From an uncultured Bacteroidales bacterium (GTDB lineage: Bacteria > Bacteroidota > Bacteroidia > Bacteroidales > UBA932): a stretch of 5,155 bases of DNA. Below, piece after piece: positions 1 to 4,900 of the stretch. Position 1 is the first letter of the stretch; each line of letters opens with the position of its first letter. The stretch covers positions 1-5,155 of the forward strand of contig CAJOQW010000108.1 in the NCBI GenBank assembly GCA_905236955.1, in the 5' to 3' direction. A model generated the notes under the pieces. The model saw only the letters and a program-made list of their open reading frames with translations. It was not told where the DNA came from and ran no database searches. The position numbers and the translations under genes were made by a program.

Positions 1-124
1 GGAAGAATTTAAGGTACTCTTCCACGATAAGGGTGGTGCCTGTCGGGTCCATGAGCTTGAGCATGCCGGCCACGAAAAGCACCGTGCCGAGGACCACTGC
101 GCAAATGCGTTTAAATCCGTTCAT
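1..124 (-). CDS. DoxX-like membrane protein, N-terminal part (runs off the window)
   Basis: Only the first 41 residues are visible. They form a short polar N-terminus (MNGFKRIC), then one hydrophobic segment (about residues 8-23, AVVLGTVLFVAG), then the stretch KLMDPTGTT. A first transmembrane helix ending in a G-x-x-K-x-x-DP-x-G pattern is typical of DoxX/MauE-like four-helix inner-membrane proteins of Bacteroidota; those proteins are mostly of unknown function, with links to redox or quinone chemistry in some relatives. The ATG overlaps the end of tmk by 14 bases, so the gene is probably translated from the tmk transcript. DoxX-like genes are, as I recall, found near folP in Bacteroidales, which fits this setting. 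The family call rests on a short fragment. Confidence 0.6.
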   Translation of the reverse strand, partial: MNGFKRICAVVLGTVLFVAGMLKLMDPTGTTLIVEEYLKFF

Positions 125-788
125 CTACCAGAGTTTTGATCTTTTCAAAAATGGCTTGGGGAGGAAGCATCCTGCCGTCCGCACCGGCACAGCCGACCAC
201 CGTAAGCGAGCCGTCTTCCCGGGCCTGACGCAAATACATCGCACGGACCTTCTTCTGGAACTCGATATCGGCCTCGTGGATGTCCTTCTTGCCCACGAGA
301 TAATCGCGGTCGTTCCCCTCGCGGTTGCGCCGGAGGCTTTCCTCTATGAAGGAGATGGGAACGTCGAGGAAGATATTGATGTCTGGCCGGGGTTCGCCGA
401 AGGCGCCGAATTCGGTGTCGATTATCCACTTGCGCAATTCTTCAGCCTCCTCTTCGGTGGGCATCTTGGCGCACTGGTATGCAAGGTTGCTGTACACGTA
501 GCGGTCGAGAAGGACGGTGCCGCCGCCGGCCAGCCCCCGTTCGATATCGGGGACCGCGGCATGGCGGTCTTCGGCATACAGGAGGGCTACCAGCCTGGGG
601 TGTACCTGCCCTATCGCTCCGAAATCGCCGCGCAGGAACCCGCTTATGAGCCCGCCGTAAACCGGGGCGTCGTATCGCGGGAAGTGGATGTATGTGAGAC
701 GGGACGATACCTTCCCGAGATATTCCCTCAACATTTTCACCTGGGTGGATTTGCCCGCACCGTCAAGGCCTTCCAAAACTATAAGCAT
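111..788 (-). CDS. tmk: thymidylate kinase (dTMP kinase)
   Basis: A cytoplasmic enzyme that phosphorylates dTMP to dTDP with ATP, an essential step in dTTP supply. The product is 225 residues, close to the usual 205-225. The P-loop GLDGAGKST is at residues 7-15, so the ATG at 788 must be the start, because no later start keeps the loop. FPRYD (36-40) matches the dTMP-binding region. DRYVYSNLAYQ (95-105) is the family's DR-Y-x-x-S-x-x-AY motif. DINIFLDVP (136-144) is the core strand before the arginine-rich LID (RRNR at 153-156, R161). No key residue is missing. The gene is divergent from folP and overlaps the downstream DoxX-like gene. A -7 element lies only six bases before the ATG, suggesting a nearly leaderless message. 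Confidence 0.97.
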   Translation of the reverse strand: MLIVLEGLDGAGKSTQVKMLREYLGKVSSRLTYIHFPRYDAPVYGGLISGFLRGDFGAIGQVHPRLVALLYAEDRHAAVPDIERGLAGGGTVLLDRYVYSNLAYQCAKMPTEEEAEELRKWIIDTEFGAFGEPRPDINIFLDVPISFIEESLRRNREGNDRDYLVGKKDIHEADIEFQKKVRAMYLRQAREDGSLTVVGCAGADGRMLPPQAIFEKIKTLVDERI

Positions 789-794
789 AGATTA

Positions 795-802
795 CAAAGA
801 TA
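795..802 (-). promoter_or_regulatory. Bacteroidota -7 promoter element for tmk
   Basis: Read on the minus strand, TATCTTTG is an exact match to TAnnTTTG. Its last base is six bases upstream of the tmk ATG. In this promoter class transcription starts a few bases after the element, so the expected 5' leader is about 0-3 bases. No clear -33 TTTG is visible at the usual 19-21 base spacing, so the assignment rests on the -7 match and its position. Confidence 0.55.
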
Positions 803-815
803 TTCATTTTTTCTC

Positions 816-823
816 TACTTTTG
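816..823 (+). promoter_or_regulatory. Bacteroidota -7 promoter element for folP
   Basis: TACTTTTG matches TAnnTTTG exactly and ends five bases before the folP ATG at 829. The predicted start site is at about 827-829, giving almost no leader. It lies in the same 40-base spacer as the tmk element, 13 bases away on the opposite strand. No good -33 element is seen. Confidence 0.5.
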
Positions 824-828
824 CCCCT

Positions 829-1572
829 ATGGAAAGCGTTTCCGGAAATAAGCCCCTGCTGATGGGCATAGTCAACCTGACACCCGACTCTTTCTACGCA
901 CCGAGCAGGGCGCAGGGCGCAGAGGCTTTGTCCGCCAGGATCGAAGACCTGCTGGCAAGGGGATGCACCATTCTCGATTTCGGGGCTGTGAGTACCCGGC
1001 CCGGGGCGGCGTACGTCCCGGAGGAAGAAGAATGGAAGAGGTTGGAGCCGTGCCTTCTGGCCGTGAGGGACGACAAGCGCTTCAGCATCTCCATAGACAC
1101 TTACAGGAACGGCATCGTGCAGAGGGCATACGACCTGGCGGGTAATTTCATAGTCAATGATATATCCGCCGGTGAAGACGACCCCGGCATGCTCAGTACA
1201 GTAGCGCATCTGCAACTCCGATATGTAGCCATGCACAAAAGGGGGACCCCCGGGAATATGGACAATCTTACCGATTATCCCCGGGGAGTAACCAGCGCGG
1301 TGCTGGAGTATTTCGAAGTGTTCGAAACGAGAGCGGCGGAGAACGGCATCGAGGATTGGATACTGGACCCCGGTTTCGGCTTTGCCAAGACCGTCGCGCA
1401 GAACTGGGAACTGCTGTCGAACCTTAGCTCCTTCAAACGCTTCGGAAGGCCTGTGCTGGCCGGCGTGGCGGACAAACGCTTCACCAAAGACCCTCTCTTC
1501 AACGGAGGAGACCCGCAGAAAGCCGAGAGGCTTGCCGTCATCGGCGGAGCCGATATCTTAAGGATACACTGA
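829..1572 (+). CDS. folP: dihydropteroate synthase, with an unusual and short C-terminus
   Basis: The cytoplasmic folate enzyme that joins p-aminobenzoate to dihydropterin pyrophosphate; a TIM barrel. The product is 247 residues against a usual 265-285. In order: MGIVNLTPDSF (12-22), DFGAVSTRPG (50-59), SIDTY (88-92), NDIS (110-113), MHKRGTP (135-141) and DPGFGFAK (180-187, with the pterin-binding Asp at 180). The start at 829 precedes the first barrel strand; the frame is open further upstream but overlaps tmk. Two departures are seen. The usual G-x-SRK loop reads GVADK (212-216), keeping the Lys but replacing Ser-Arg with Ala-Asp. The last part is compressed: AERLAVIGGADILRIH ends the protein exactly at the RIH that normally continues as RVHDV plus a final helix. 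About ten residues of the preceding helix also appear to be missing. Family membership is certain; full activity is not. Confidence 0.9.
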   Translation: MESVSGNKPLLMGIVNLTPDSFYAPSRAQGAEALSARIEDLLARGCTILDFGAVSTRPGAAYVPEEEEWKRLEPCLLAVRDDKRFSISIDTYRNGIVQRAYDLAGNFIVNDISAGEDDPGMLSTVAHLQLRYVAMHKRGTPGNMDNLTDYPRGVTSAVLEYFEVFETRAAENGIEDWILDPGFGFAKTVAQNWELLSNLSSFKRFGRPVLAGVADKRFTKDPLFNGGDPQKAERLAVIGGADILRIH

Positions 1573-1576
1573 AACC

Positions 1577-1598
1577 GCTGTCACCTGAGGGTGACGGC
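1577..1598. terminator. Hairpin between convergent genes, possible two-way terminator
   Basis: GCTGTCACC at 1577-1585 pairs with GGTGACGGC at 1590-1598 (nine pairs, one of them T-G) around a four-base loop. It begins five bases after the folP stop and covers the last codons and stop of the convergent lipoprotein gene. No real T-run follows on either strand (GGTTTC at best on the minus side), so termination activity is uncertain. Confidence 0.3.
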
Positions 1599-2207
1599 CA
1601 GGTTCCTGAATTCCATCACGCTGCCCTCGCTCTGGAAGCCTATATATCCTTCTGATTCGCTGCACTTGGCGCTGTTTATCTCAACCCCGTTGAGAGTGAT
1701 CGTGATCTGGCCGTCGGGCCCGCAGTCGAACACCATGTCGTTCCACTCGCCCATGGGCTTCTCGGGATTGCCTCCCGGCCGCGGCAAGCGATACGAAGCG
1801 CGATCGTTGGGCTCGACCCCTTCCAGGGGAAGGCCGCTCATGAACATGCCCAGGTCGTCGTAGGTCATCTGGCATTGTACTCCTACCGGCCACATCTTCT
1901 CCGCATCCTGGATGAAGTTGTAGATGCCTCCGTCACCGGGTTTCTCCCCGAGGCGCCTCCATTGCATGGTAAGGACATAATTCGAAAATTTCTCCTTAGT
2001 GCGGATAAACCCGTAAGGGCGGCCGCTGATATGGATCGCGCCATCCATCACCGTGAAGGTGTCATCGCCGCTATAGAGACTGTCAGCAACCGTCTGCCAG
2101 TACCACCCGTCGAGATTTTCCCCGTTGAAAATGCTGACCGGTTTGTCTTTGCAGGAAACAAGGCAGGCGAGGGCTGCCATAAAGAAAAATAAGGATTTGA
2201 TTCTCAT
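1581..2207 (-). CDS. DUF1080 (3-keto-disaccharide hydrolase-type) lipoprotein
   Basis: A 208-residue predicted lipoprotein. The N-terminus has a hydrophobic signal (residues 5-18) and lipobox LVSC with Cys19, followed by Lys-Asp, which loosely resembles the charged surface-export signals of Bacteroidota lipoproteins. The mature part starts with SIFNGENLDGW (25-35), the opening motif of the DUF1080 family, whose fold is a concanavalin-like beta sandwich. GDGGIYNF, WNDMVFDCGPDG and TLNGVEIN follow in order, and the end SEGYIGFQSEGSVMEFRN is the family hallmark. Some relatives hydrolyse 3-keto-glycosides and many are uncharacterised. The length fits a single-domain member. The gene stands alone, convergent with folP and with its own promoter. 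The substrate cannot be read from the sequence, but periplasmic or surface sugar processing is the likely role. Confidence 0.88.
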   Translation of the reverse strand: MRIKSLFFFMAALACLVSCKDKPVSIFNGENLDGWYWQTVADSLYSGDDTFTVMDGAIHISGRPYGFIRTKEKFSNYVLTMQWRRLGEKPGDGGIYNFIQDAEKMWPVGVQCQMTYDDLGMFMSGLPLEGVEPNDRASYRLPRPGGNPEKPMGEWNDMVFDCGPDGQITITLNGVEINSAKCSESEGYIGFQSEGSVMEFRNLAVTLR

Positions 2208-2233
2208 GAACTTGTACGTTTGATGATTCTTTA

Positions 2234-2241
2234 CAAATATA
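2234..2241 (-). promoter_or_regulatory. Bacteroidota -7 promoter element for the DUF1080 lipoprotein
   Basis: TATATTTG on the minus strand matches TAnnTTTG exactly. It lies 26 bases before the ATG at 2207 and predicts a leader of roughly 20-23 bases. The surrounding 2208-2255 is clearly AT-rich compared with the genes. No convincing -33 element is seen. Confidence 0.55.
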
Positions 2242-2276
2242 GTTATTATTGAACACGGTGTACATTGGTATGCCGT

Positions 2277-2465
2277 CTATAGGCCGTCCTTCGACCGGTC
2301 TCCGATGGCCAGCAGCTCTTTGGCCTCCGAAGTAAGGTATGGAAGGACGTCTTCGTATGGAATGATGAAATTGTCTTCAGTAGAATTGAAGGCGCCGATT
2401 CTCCAATATACTTGAACAAGCCCGGGACCAGGACTGGAGCCACTGTAGAAATAAGGGCAATTTTC
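2277..2465 (-). pseudogene. Possible C-terminal remnant of an unrecognised gene
   Basis: A minus-strand frame of 62 codons ending in TAG at 2277. I do not recognise the product. It reads like a genuine protein tail: YFYSGSSPGP, then VYWRIGAFNS, then an acidic segment with IPYEDVLPYL, then TSEAKELLAIGDR. The frame stays open upstream to 2651, but beyond about 2465 it is only the antisense of trkH. It has no start of its own and its stop is 35 bases upstream of the lipoprotein -7 element. If real, it is the 3' end of a gene that lost its front at the same breakpoint as trkH. A plus-strand frame through the same bases is also open (2283-2714), so the coding status is uncertain. Confidence 0.3.
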
Positions 2466-3018
2466 AAGGGCCCTGAGGGACGCATCATTCCAGGTTGTAT
2501 CCATCGCCACGACCACGGGATTCGCAACACAGGACACGACAACTTGGCCACCGCTCAGCATGGCGGTGCTCATTATCTGCTCCCTCGTTTGTGGCTGCTC
2601 CGGTTCCACGTCCGGAGGCATCAAGATAGACCGGGCCATACTGGCTGCCAAAGGTGTTCACCGCAAAGTAAAACTTACCGTCGACCCCCATACCATCCAT
2701 CTTGTAAGGATTGACGGCAAAGCGAAGTCCGAAGAGCAGGTTAACGATGCATTCGGATACATATCCTGCTATCTGTCGATCGTTGTCATATTCGCCGCTG
2801 TCAACATTGCTTTCAATCTCGACTTTACCACGGGCTTAACCGCATCTGTGGCATGCATCGGCAATGTGGGTCCCGGTTTTGGCGATGTGGGATCAATGTC
2901 AAATTATGCGGATTTCCCTGCAATCTTGAAAATTACAGGAATGCTTGAAATGCTGATTGGCCGTCTGGAAATATTTCCGGTGTTATACCTGCTTCAATCC
3001 ATCAAGGGAATACGCTGA
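2455..3018 (+). pseudogene. trkH: TrkH-type potassium transporter, 3' remnant (5' half missing)
   Basis: The frame covers 187 codons and matches the C-terminal two fifths of TrkH/KtrB-family K+ channel subunits, which are normally about 480-500 residues in the inner membrane and work with a TrkA-type gating protein. Homology is clear from RALRDASFQVVSIATTTGF (starting near 2467), including the third pore loop ATTTGF (2506-2523). It runs through CGCSGSTSGGIK (about 2578-2613) and the fourth pore-loop filter CIGNVGPGFG (2854-2883) to MLIGRLEIFPVLYLL at the end. Immediately upstream the same frame has three stops (2413, 2446, 2452) and no transmembrane sequence in any frame. The only ATG (2560) would give 152 residues lacking the third pore loop. 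Two of four pore repeats cannot form a channel, so it is almost certainly inactive. No trkA gene is nearby. Confidence 0.85.
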
Positions 3019-3059
3019 ATCACGATTTGTCTTTGTCCCTGAAAAAACGAATTTACCGA

Positions 3060-3263
3060 TCAGAGATAATACCTACCGTCAGATGTCCTGTGAATGATTC
3101 CTTTTCCAACCAGTCTATCCGTTATCTTCGTGAAGCAATCTGGATTGATGACGCCTGCCTCAGATAACGTTTTCGCAGTCGCCTCTGAAGTTGCACCACA
3201 AGCAGACAACCGTTTTACTATAATCCGCTTACGGATTAAGGGTATTGGAGGGAAAAATGCCAT
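3060..3263 (-). CDS. Small winged-helix-like protein of unknown function
   Basis: A 67-residue frame with a protein-like sequence. It has a short hydrophobic start (MAFFPPIPL), then a basic helix (RKRIIVKRL, 11-19), a likely helix-turn-helix (GATSEATAKTLSEAG with INPDCFTKITDRLV after it), and an end GIIHRTSDGRYYL that resembles the beta wing of winged-helix proteins. The Arg-Tyr-Tyr-Leu end and the gapless fold suggest a complete small protein rather than a fragment. It converges on the trkH remnant (41 bases between stops) and lies downstream of the flavodoxin terminator, so it is probably a separate unit. The start at 3263 is the only ATG in frame. A role in DNA binding is inferred from the fold pattern alone; a protein-interaction role is equally possible. 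Confidence 0.6.
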   Translation of the reverse strand: MAFFPPIPLIRKRIIVKRLSACGATSEATAKTLSEAGVINPDCFTKITDRLVGKGIIHRTSDGRYYL

Positions 3264-3279
3264 AAGAAATGCTTTTTTT

Positions 3280-3287
3280 CAAATTTC
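3280..3287 (-). promoter_or_regulatory. Weak candidate -7 element for the small winged-helix gene
   Basis: GAAATTTG on the minus strand matches TAnnTTTG except at the first base. It lies 16 bases before the ATG at 3263 in an AT-rich stretch. This is the best candidate in 3264-3331, but it is not a full match and has no visible -33 partner. Confidence 0.2.
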
Positions 3288-3331
3288 GATTCATCGAACG
3301 CAATATACGCATTCTCCATGAAATCTCAATA

Positions 3332-3366
3332 AAGCCCCGGCAACAAATGAGATGCTGCCGGGGCTT
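3332..3366 (-). terminator. Intrinsic terminator of the flavodoxin cluster
   Basis: AAGCCCCGGCA (3332-3342) and TGCCGGGGCTT (3356-3366) form a perfect 11-pair GC-rich stem with a 13-base loop. On the minus strand the stem is followed by TTTATT, and it starts 41 bases after the flavodoxin stop at 3408. It should end the acetyltransferase / reductase / flavodoxin transcript before the small winged-helix gene. On the plus strand the trailing sequence (GCTTTATA) is a poorer T-run. Confidence 0.82.
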
Positions 3367-3407
3367 GCTTTATACTGATAAATCCGAATTCCCAGTTGAA
3401 ATCGAAT

Positions 3408-4001
3408 TTACCAGCCTAATCCCTTCAGCCATTCCTTCACTTTGGCCTTGCCAGTGCGGACTTCGTGGCCGTAGATAGAGAAACCATCTTTCACTGTCGC
3501 TTTCGGCCAGGCTTTCTTTACATCCCGGACGGTGGAGGCAAGCCCGCTGCCTTCGTGGGTGGTAAACGGGATGACGGTCTTGCCCGAGAGGTCGTGATCC
3601 TTGAAGAAAGTGAACATCACCTGCGGATAGGTACCCCACCAGATGGGGCCGCCGATGAAGATGATATCATAAGGAGCCACATCCACATCGCCTTTGTAGG
3701 CAGGCAGTTCTCCGGCCTTGGCTTCGTCCTGGGCAACCTTGATGAGATCCATATAGGGCATGTCGTAGTTCTTCTCGGCAACGATTTCAAACTGGGCGGC
3801 GTCGGTGATTTCGGAGATATAGTCGGCCACAATCTTGGTGTTGCCCACTTCGATGTTGCCCACGGAGTAGTTTTCCCCAGCGTGAGAGAAAAAGACAACA
3901 AGTGCTTTCTGGTTCATATTGTTCTTGTTTTGTCCACAGGCCGTGCCGGCGGTAAGCACCGCCAGCAGGACCGTCATTAATGATTTGGATGTACGTTTCA
4001 T
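3408..4001 (-). CDS. Flavodoxin, predicted signal-peptide or lipoprotein form
   Basis: A 197-residue FMN-binding flavodoxin-fold protein. The core starts at KALVVFFSHAGENYSVG (32-48), which holds the flavin-phosphate loop. GGPIWWGTYPQ (117-127) matches the flavin ring-binding loop. FTTHEGSG (146-153) and GHEVR (178-182) are typical of the Flavodoxin_4-like group common in gut Bacteroidota. Before the core, residues 1-22 look like an export signal: basic MKRTSK, a hydrophobic run, then AGTAC with Cys22 as a possible lipid-anchor site (the -3 residue is Gly, so the lipobox is imperfect). I chose ATG 4001 because the earlier ATG at 4049 would overlap the reductase end and put residues before the signal. 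An internal ATG at 3917 would give a cytoplasmic form. The gene lies 17 bases after the reductase remnant and is probably cotranscribed with it. Likely role: electron transfer to a reductase. Confidence 0.88.
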   Translation of the reverse strand: MKRTSKSLMTVLLAVLTAGTACGQNKNNMNQKALVVFFSHAGENYSVGNIEVGNTKIVADYISEITDAAQFEIVAEKNYDMPYMDLIKVAQDEAKAGELPAYKGDVDVAPYDIIFIGGPIWWGTYPQVMFTFFKDHDLSGKTVIPFTTHEGSGLASTVRDVKKAWPKATVKDGFSIYGHEVRTGKAKVKEWLKGLGW

Positions 4002-4018
4002 TTCGCTAAGATACTGAA

Positions 4019-4312
4019 TTAATCCCAGAGCTCGTAATCGCCCATCCAAGCCTTGATCTGCTCATAGGACATGTTGAAATAGCGTTTCTCCTTGTTCAGG
4101 GCGGCGATTTGCTTCATCTCATCGTCGGAAAGGGTGAAGGTGAAGGATTCGATGTTCTCCTGGATATGAGCCGGATTGGAAGAGCCGGGGACCACACAGA
4201 AGCCTTTCTGCAGATGCCAGCGGATGATGACCTGGGCTGCGGACTTGCCATGCGCCCTGGCAATGGCGTTGATGACCGGATCGCGGAGAATCTCACCCTT
4301 GCTGTCACGGCC
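4019..4312 (-). pseudogene. Aldo/keto reductase, C-terminal third only
   Basis: These 97 codons match the C-terminus of NADPH-dependent aldo/keto reductases. GRDSKGEIL is followed by DPVINAIARAHGKSAAQVI, then RWHLQKGF, VVPGSSNPAHIQEN (cofactor-binding region) and LSDDEMKQIAALNKEKRYFN, ending in ELWD. A full enzyme has about 275-285 residues. The TIM-barrel front, with the catalytic Asp-Tyr-Lys-His set, is absent. Upstream of about 4312 the same frame is meaningless because the bases belong to the acetyltransferase read in another frame. The nearest in-frame ATG (4414) lies inside that gene, so no functional reductase can be made. The remnant has no stops or frameshifts of its own, which suggests a recent loss or an assembly error. 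Confidence 0.88.
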
Positions 4313-4764
4313 GCACCTGCAGCTACTACAGCATTCTCGCCGACGGTCACACCGGGAAGGATGGTCGCTCCTGCGCCTATCCAGGCGTTGCGGCATATAT
4401 GCACCGGCTTGCAAAGGAGGATGGTGCGATCATGAAGGTCGTGGTTATTGGCGATGAGTTGAACGTTGGCTGCGATCATCGCACCGTCTTCGATGGTAAT
4501 GCCTCCGCGGGACATCATCAGGCAGTTGTTCATAATCATCACGTTGCGGCCAATGCGGACTTTGTCGAAGCATACGCCGGTGAGGCCGGACATCACGGTC
4601 GCACCTTCTCCGAGGTTCTCACCGAACAGCTCACGCACCAGCGCATAATACTCATCCGTGAAGGGCATTGTGTGGTTGAGATTGAAAAGAACCTGGGCCT
4701 GGCGCACGCCCTCGGCATGTTCTTCTGCTGTTGTCTGTCTTGGATCTACTTTGAATGCTTCCAT
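4114..4764 (-). CDS. Sugar O-acetyltransferase (LacA/Maa-like), C-terminus replaced by deletion
   Basis: The first 154 residues are a normal hexapeptide-repeat acetyltransferase that transfers acetyl from acetyl-CoA to a sugar hydroxyl. It has a helical N-terminal cap (about 12-50, including NHTMPFTDEY), then left-handed beta-helix repeats (VRIGRNVMIMNNC, GITIEDGAMIAANVQL), the catalytic-type His in IANNHDL (His108), and AWIGAGATILPGVTVGENAVVAAGAAVT (127-154, given in part). The expected ending, KDVP followed by a GNPAK-type tail of about 25 residues, is missing. From codon 155 the frame reads reductase DNA out of frame for 62 more residues (Arg- and Ser-Pro-rich) to a stop at 4114. The ATG at 4764 was chosen over 4815 because a promoter lies between them. 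The active-site half is intact, but the lost coil contributes to CoA binding and trimer packing, so activity is doubtful. Confidence 0.85.
   Translation of the reverse strand: MEAFKVDPRQTTAEEHAEGVRQAQVLFNLNHTMPFTDEYYALVRELFGENLGEGATVMSGLTGVCFDKVRIGRNVMIMNNCLMMSRGGITIEDGAMIAANVQLIANNHDLHDRTILLCKPVHICRNAWIGAGATILPGVTVGENAVVAAGAAVTARVRFSAIRSSTPLPGRMASPQPRSSSAGICRKASVWSPALPIRLISRRTSNPSPSPFPTMR
4303..4312. other. Deletion junction between acetyltransferase and aldo/keto reductase
   Basis: Read on the minus strand, GGCCGTGACA fits both parent genes: as the Ala-Val-Thr end of the acetyltransferase GAAVT motif, and in the next frame as Gly-Arg-Asp at the start of the reductase GRDSKGEIL segment. Sequence on either side belongs to only one of the two. 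The simplest reading is a deletion between two genes in the same orientation at a short shared sequence of up to ten bases. Confidence 0.65.
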
Positions 4765-4787
4765 ATTGGTCGTTTTTGTTTCTGGTG

Positions 4788-4795
4788 CAAAGGTA
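4788..4795 (-). promoter_or_regulatory. Bacteroidota -7 promoter element for the acetyltransferase cluster
   Basis: TACCTTTG on the minus strand matches TAnnTTTG exactly. It predicts a leader of about 20 bases before the ATG at 4764. A TTGC lies about 17 bases further upstream, slightly closer than the usual spacing. The element lies within the alternative ATG-4815 reading frame, which supports 4764 as the start. Confidence 0.55.
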
Positions 4796-4870
4796 AGGGG
4801 CTTTTTACTACGCAACGTTACCCCAAATGCGGAATGATTTACCCTTTTTTCCGTTTTGCGAGAAAATGCG

Positions 4871-4878
4871 TATATTTG
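4871..4878 (+). promoter_or_regulatory. Bacteroidota -7 promoter element for the AraC-type regulator
   Basis: TATATTTG matches TAnnTTTG exactly and predicts a leader of about 19 bases before the ATG at 4901. A TTTTG at 4854-4858 is too close to be a proper -33 element. The 136-base spacer 4765-4900 therefore holds two divergent promoters and is where the regulator would be expected to bind. I saw no clear inverted repeat operator in it. Confidence 0.5.
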
Positions 4879-4900
4879 CCTTATAAAGCGACCTAAAGCA

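Noticed and set aside
688..828. Upstream extension of folP
   Set aside because: The frame is open, but these bases encode the tmk N-terminus on the other strand and the promoter lies just before 829.
33..851. Long plus-strand open frame opposite tmk
   Set aside because: It is the antisense of tmk, which carries all thymidylate kinase motifs; the plus-strand product has no recognisable domain.
763..1236. Minus-strand open frame over folP
   Set aside because: Antisense of conserved dihydropteroate synthase motifs; the product is Cys- and Pro-rich with no family resemblance.
2485..2700. Minus-strand open frame over trkH
   Set aside because: It overlaps the conserved pore-loop and SGSTSGG coding of trkH, which explains the sequence better.
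3236..3319. 27-codon minus-strand frame overlapping the start of the small winged-helix gene, possible upstream leader peptide
   Set aside because: No ribosome-binding or promoter support, and composition gives no sign of a regulatory leader; likely chance in AT-rich DNA.
3465..3980. Plus-strand open frame opposite the flavodoxin
   Set aside because: Shadow of the flavodoxin gene; His- and Gly-rich product with no motif support.
4413..4420. AAAGGAGG on the plus strand, a textbook Shine-Dalgarno sequence before an ATG
   Set aside because: It lies inside the acetyltransferase antisense and Bacteroidota rarely use such sites; no real gene follows.
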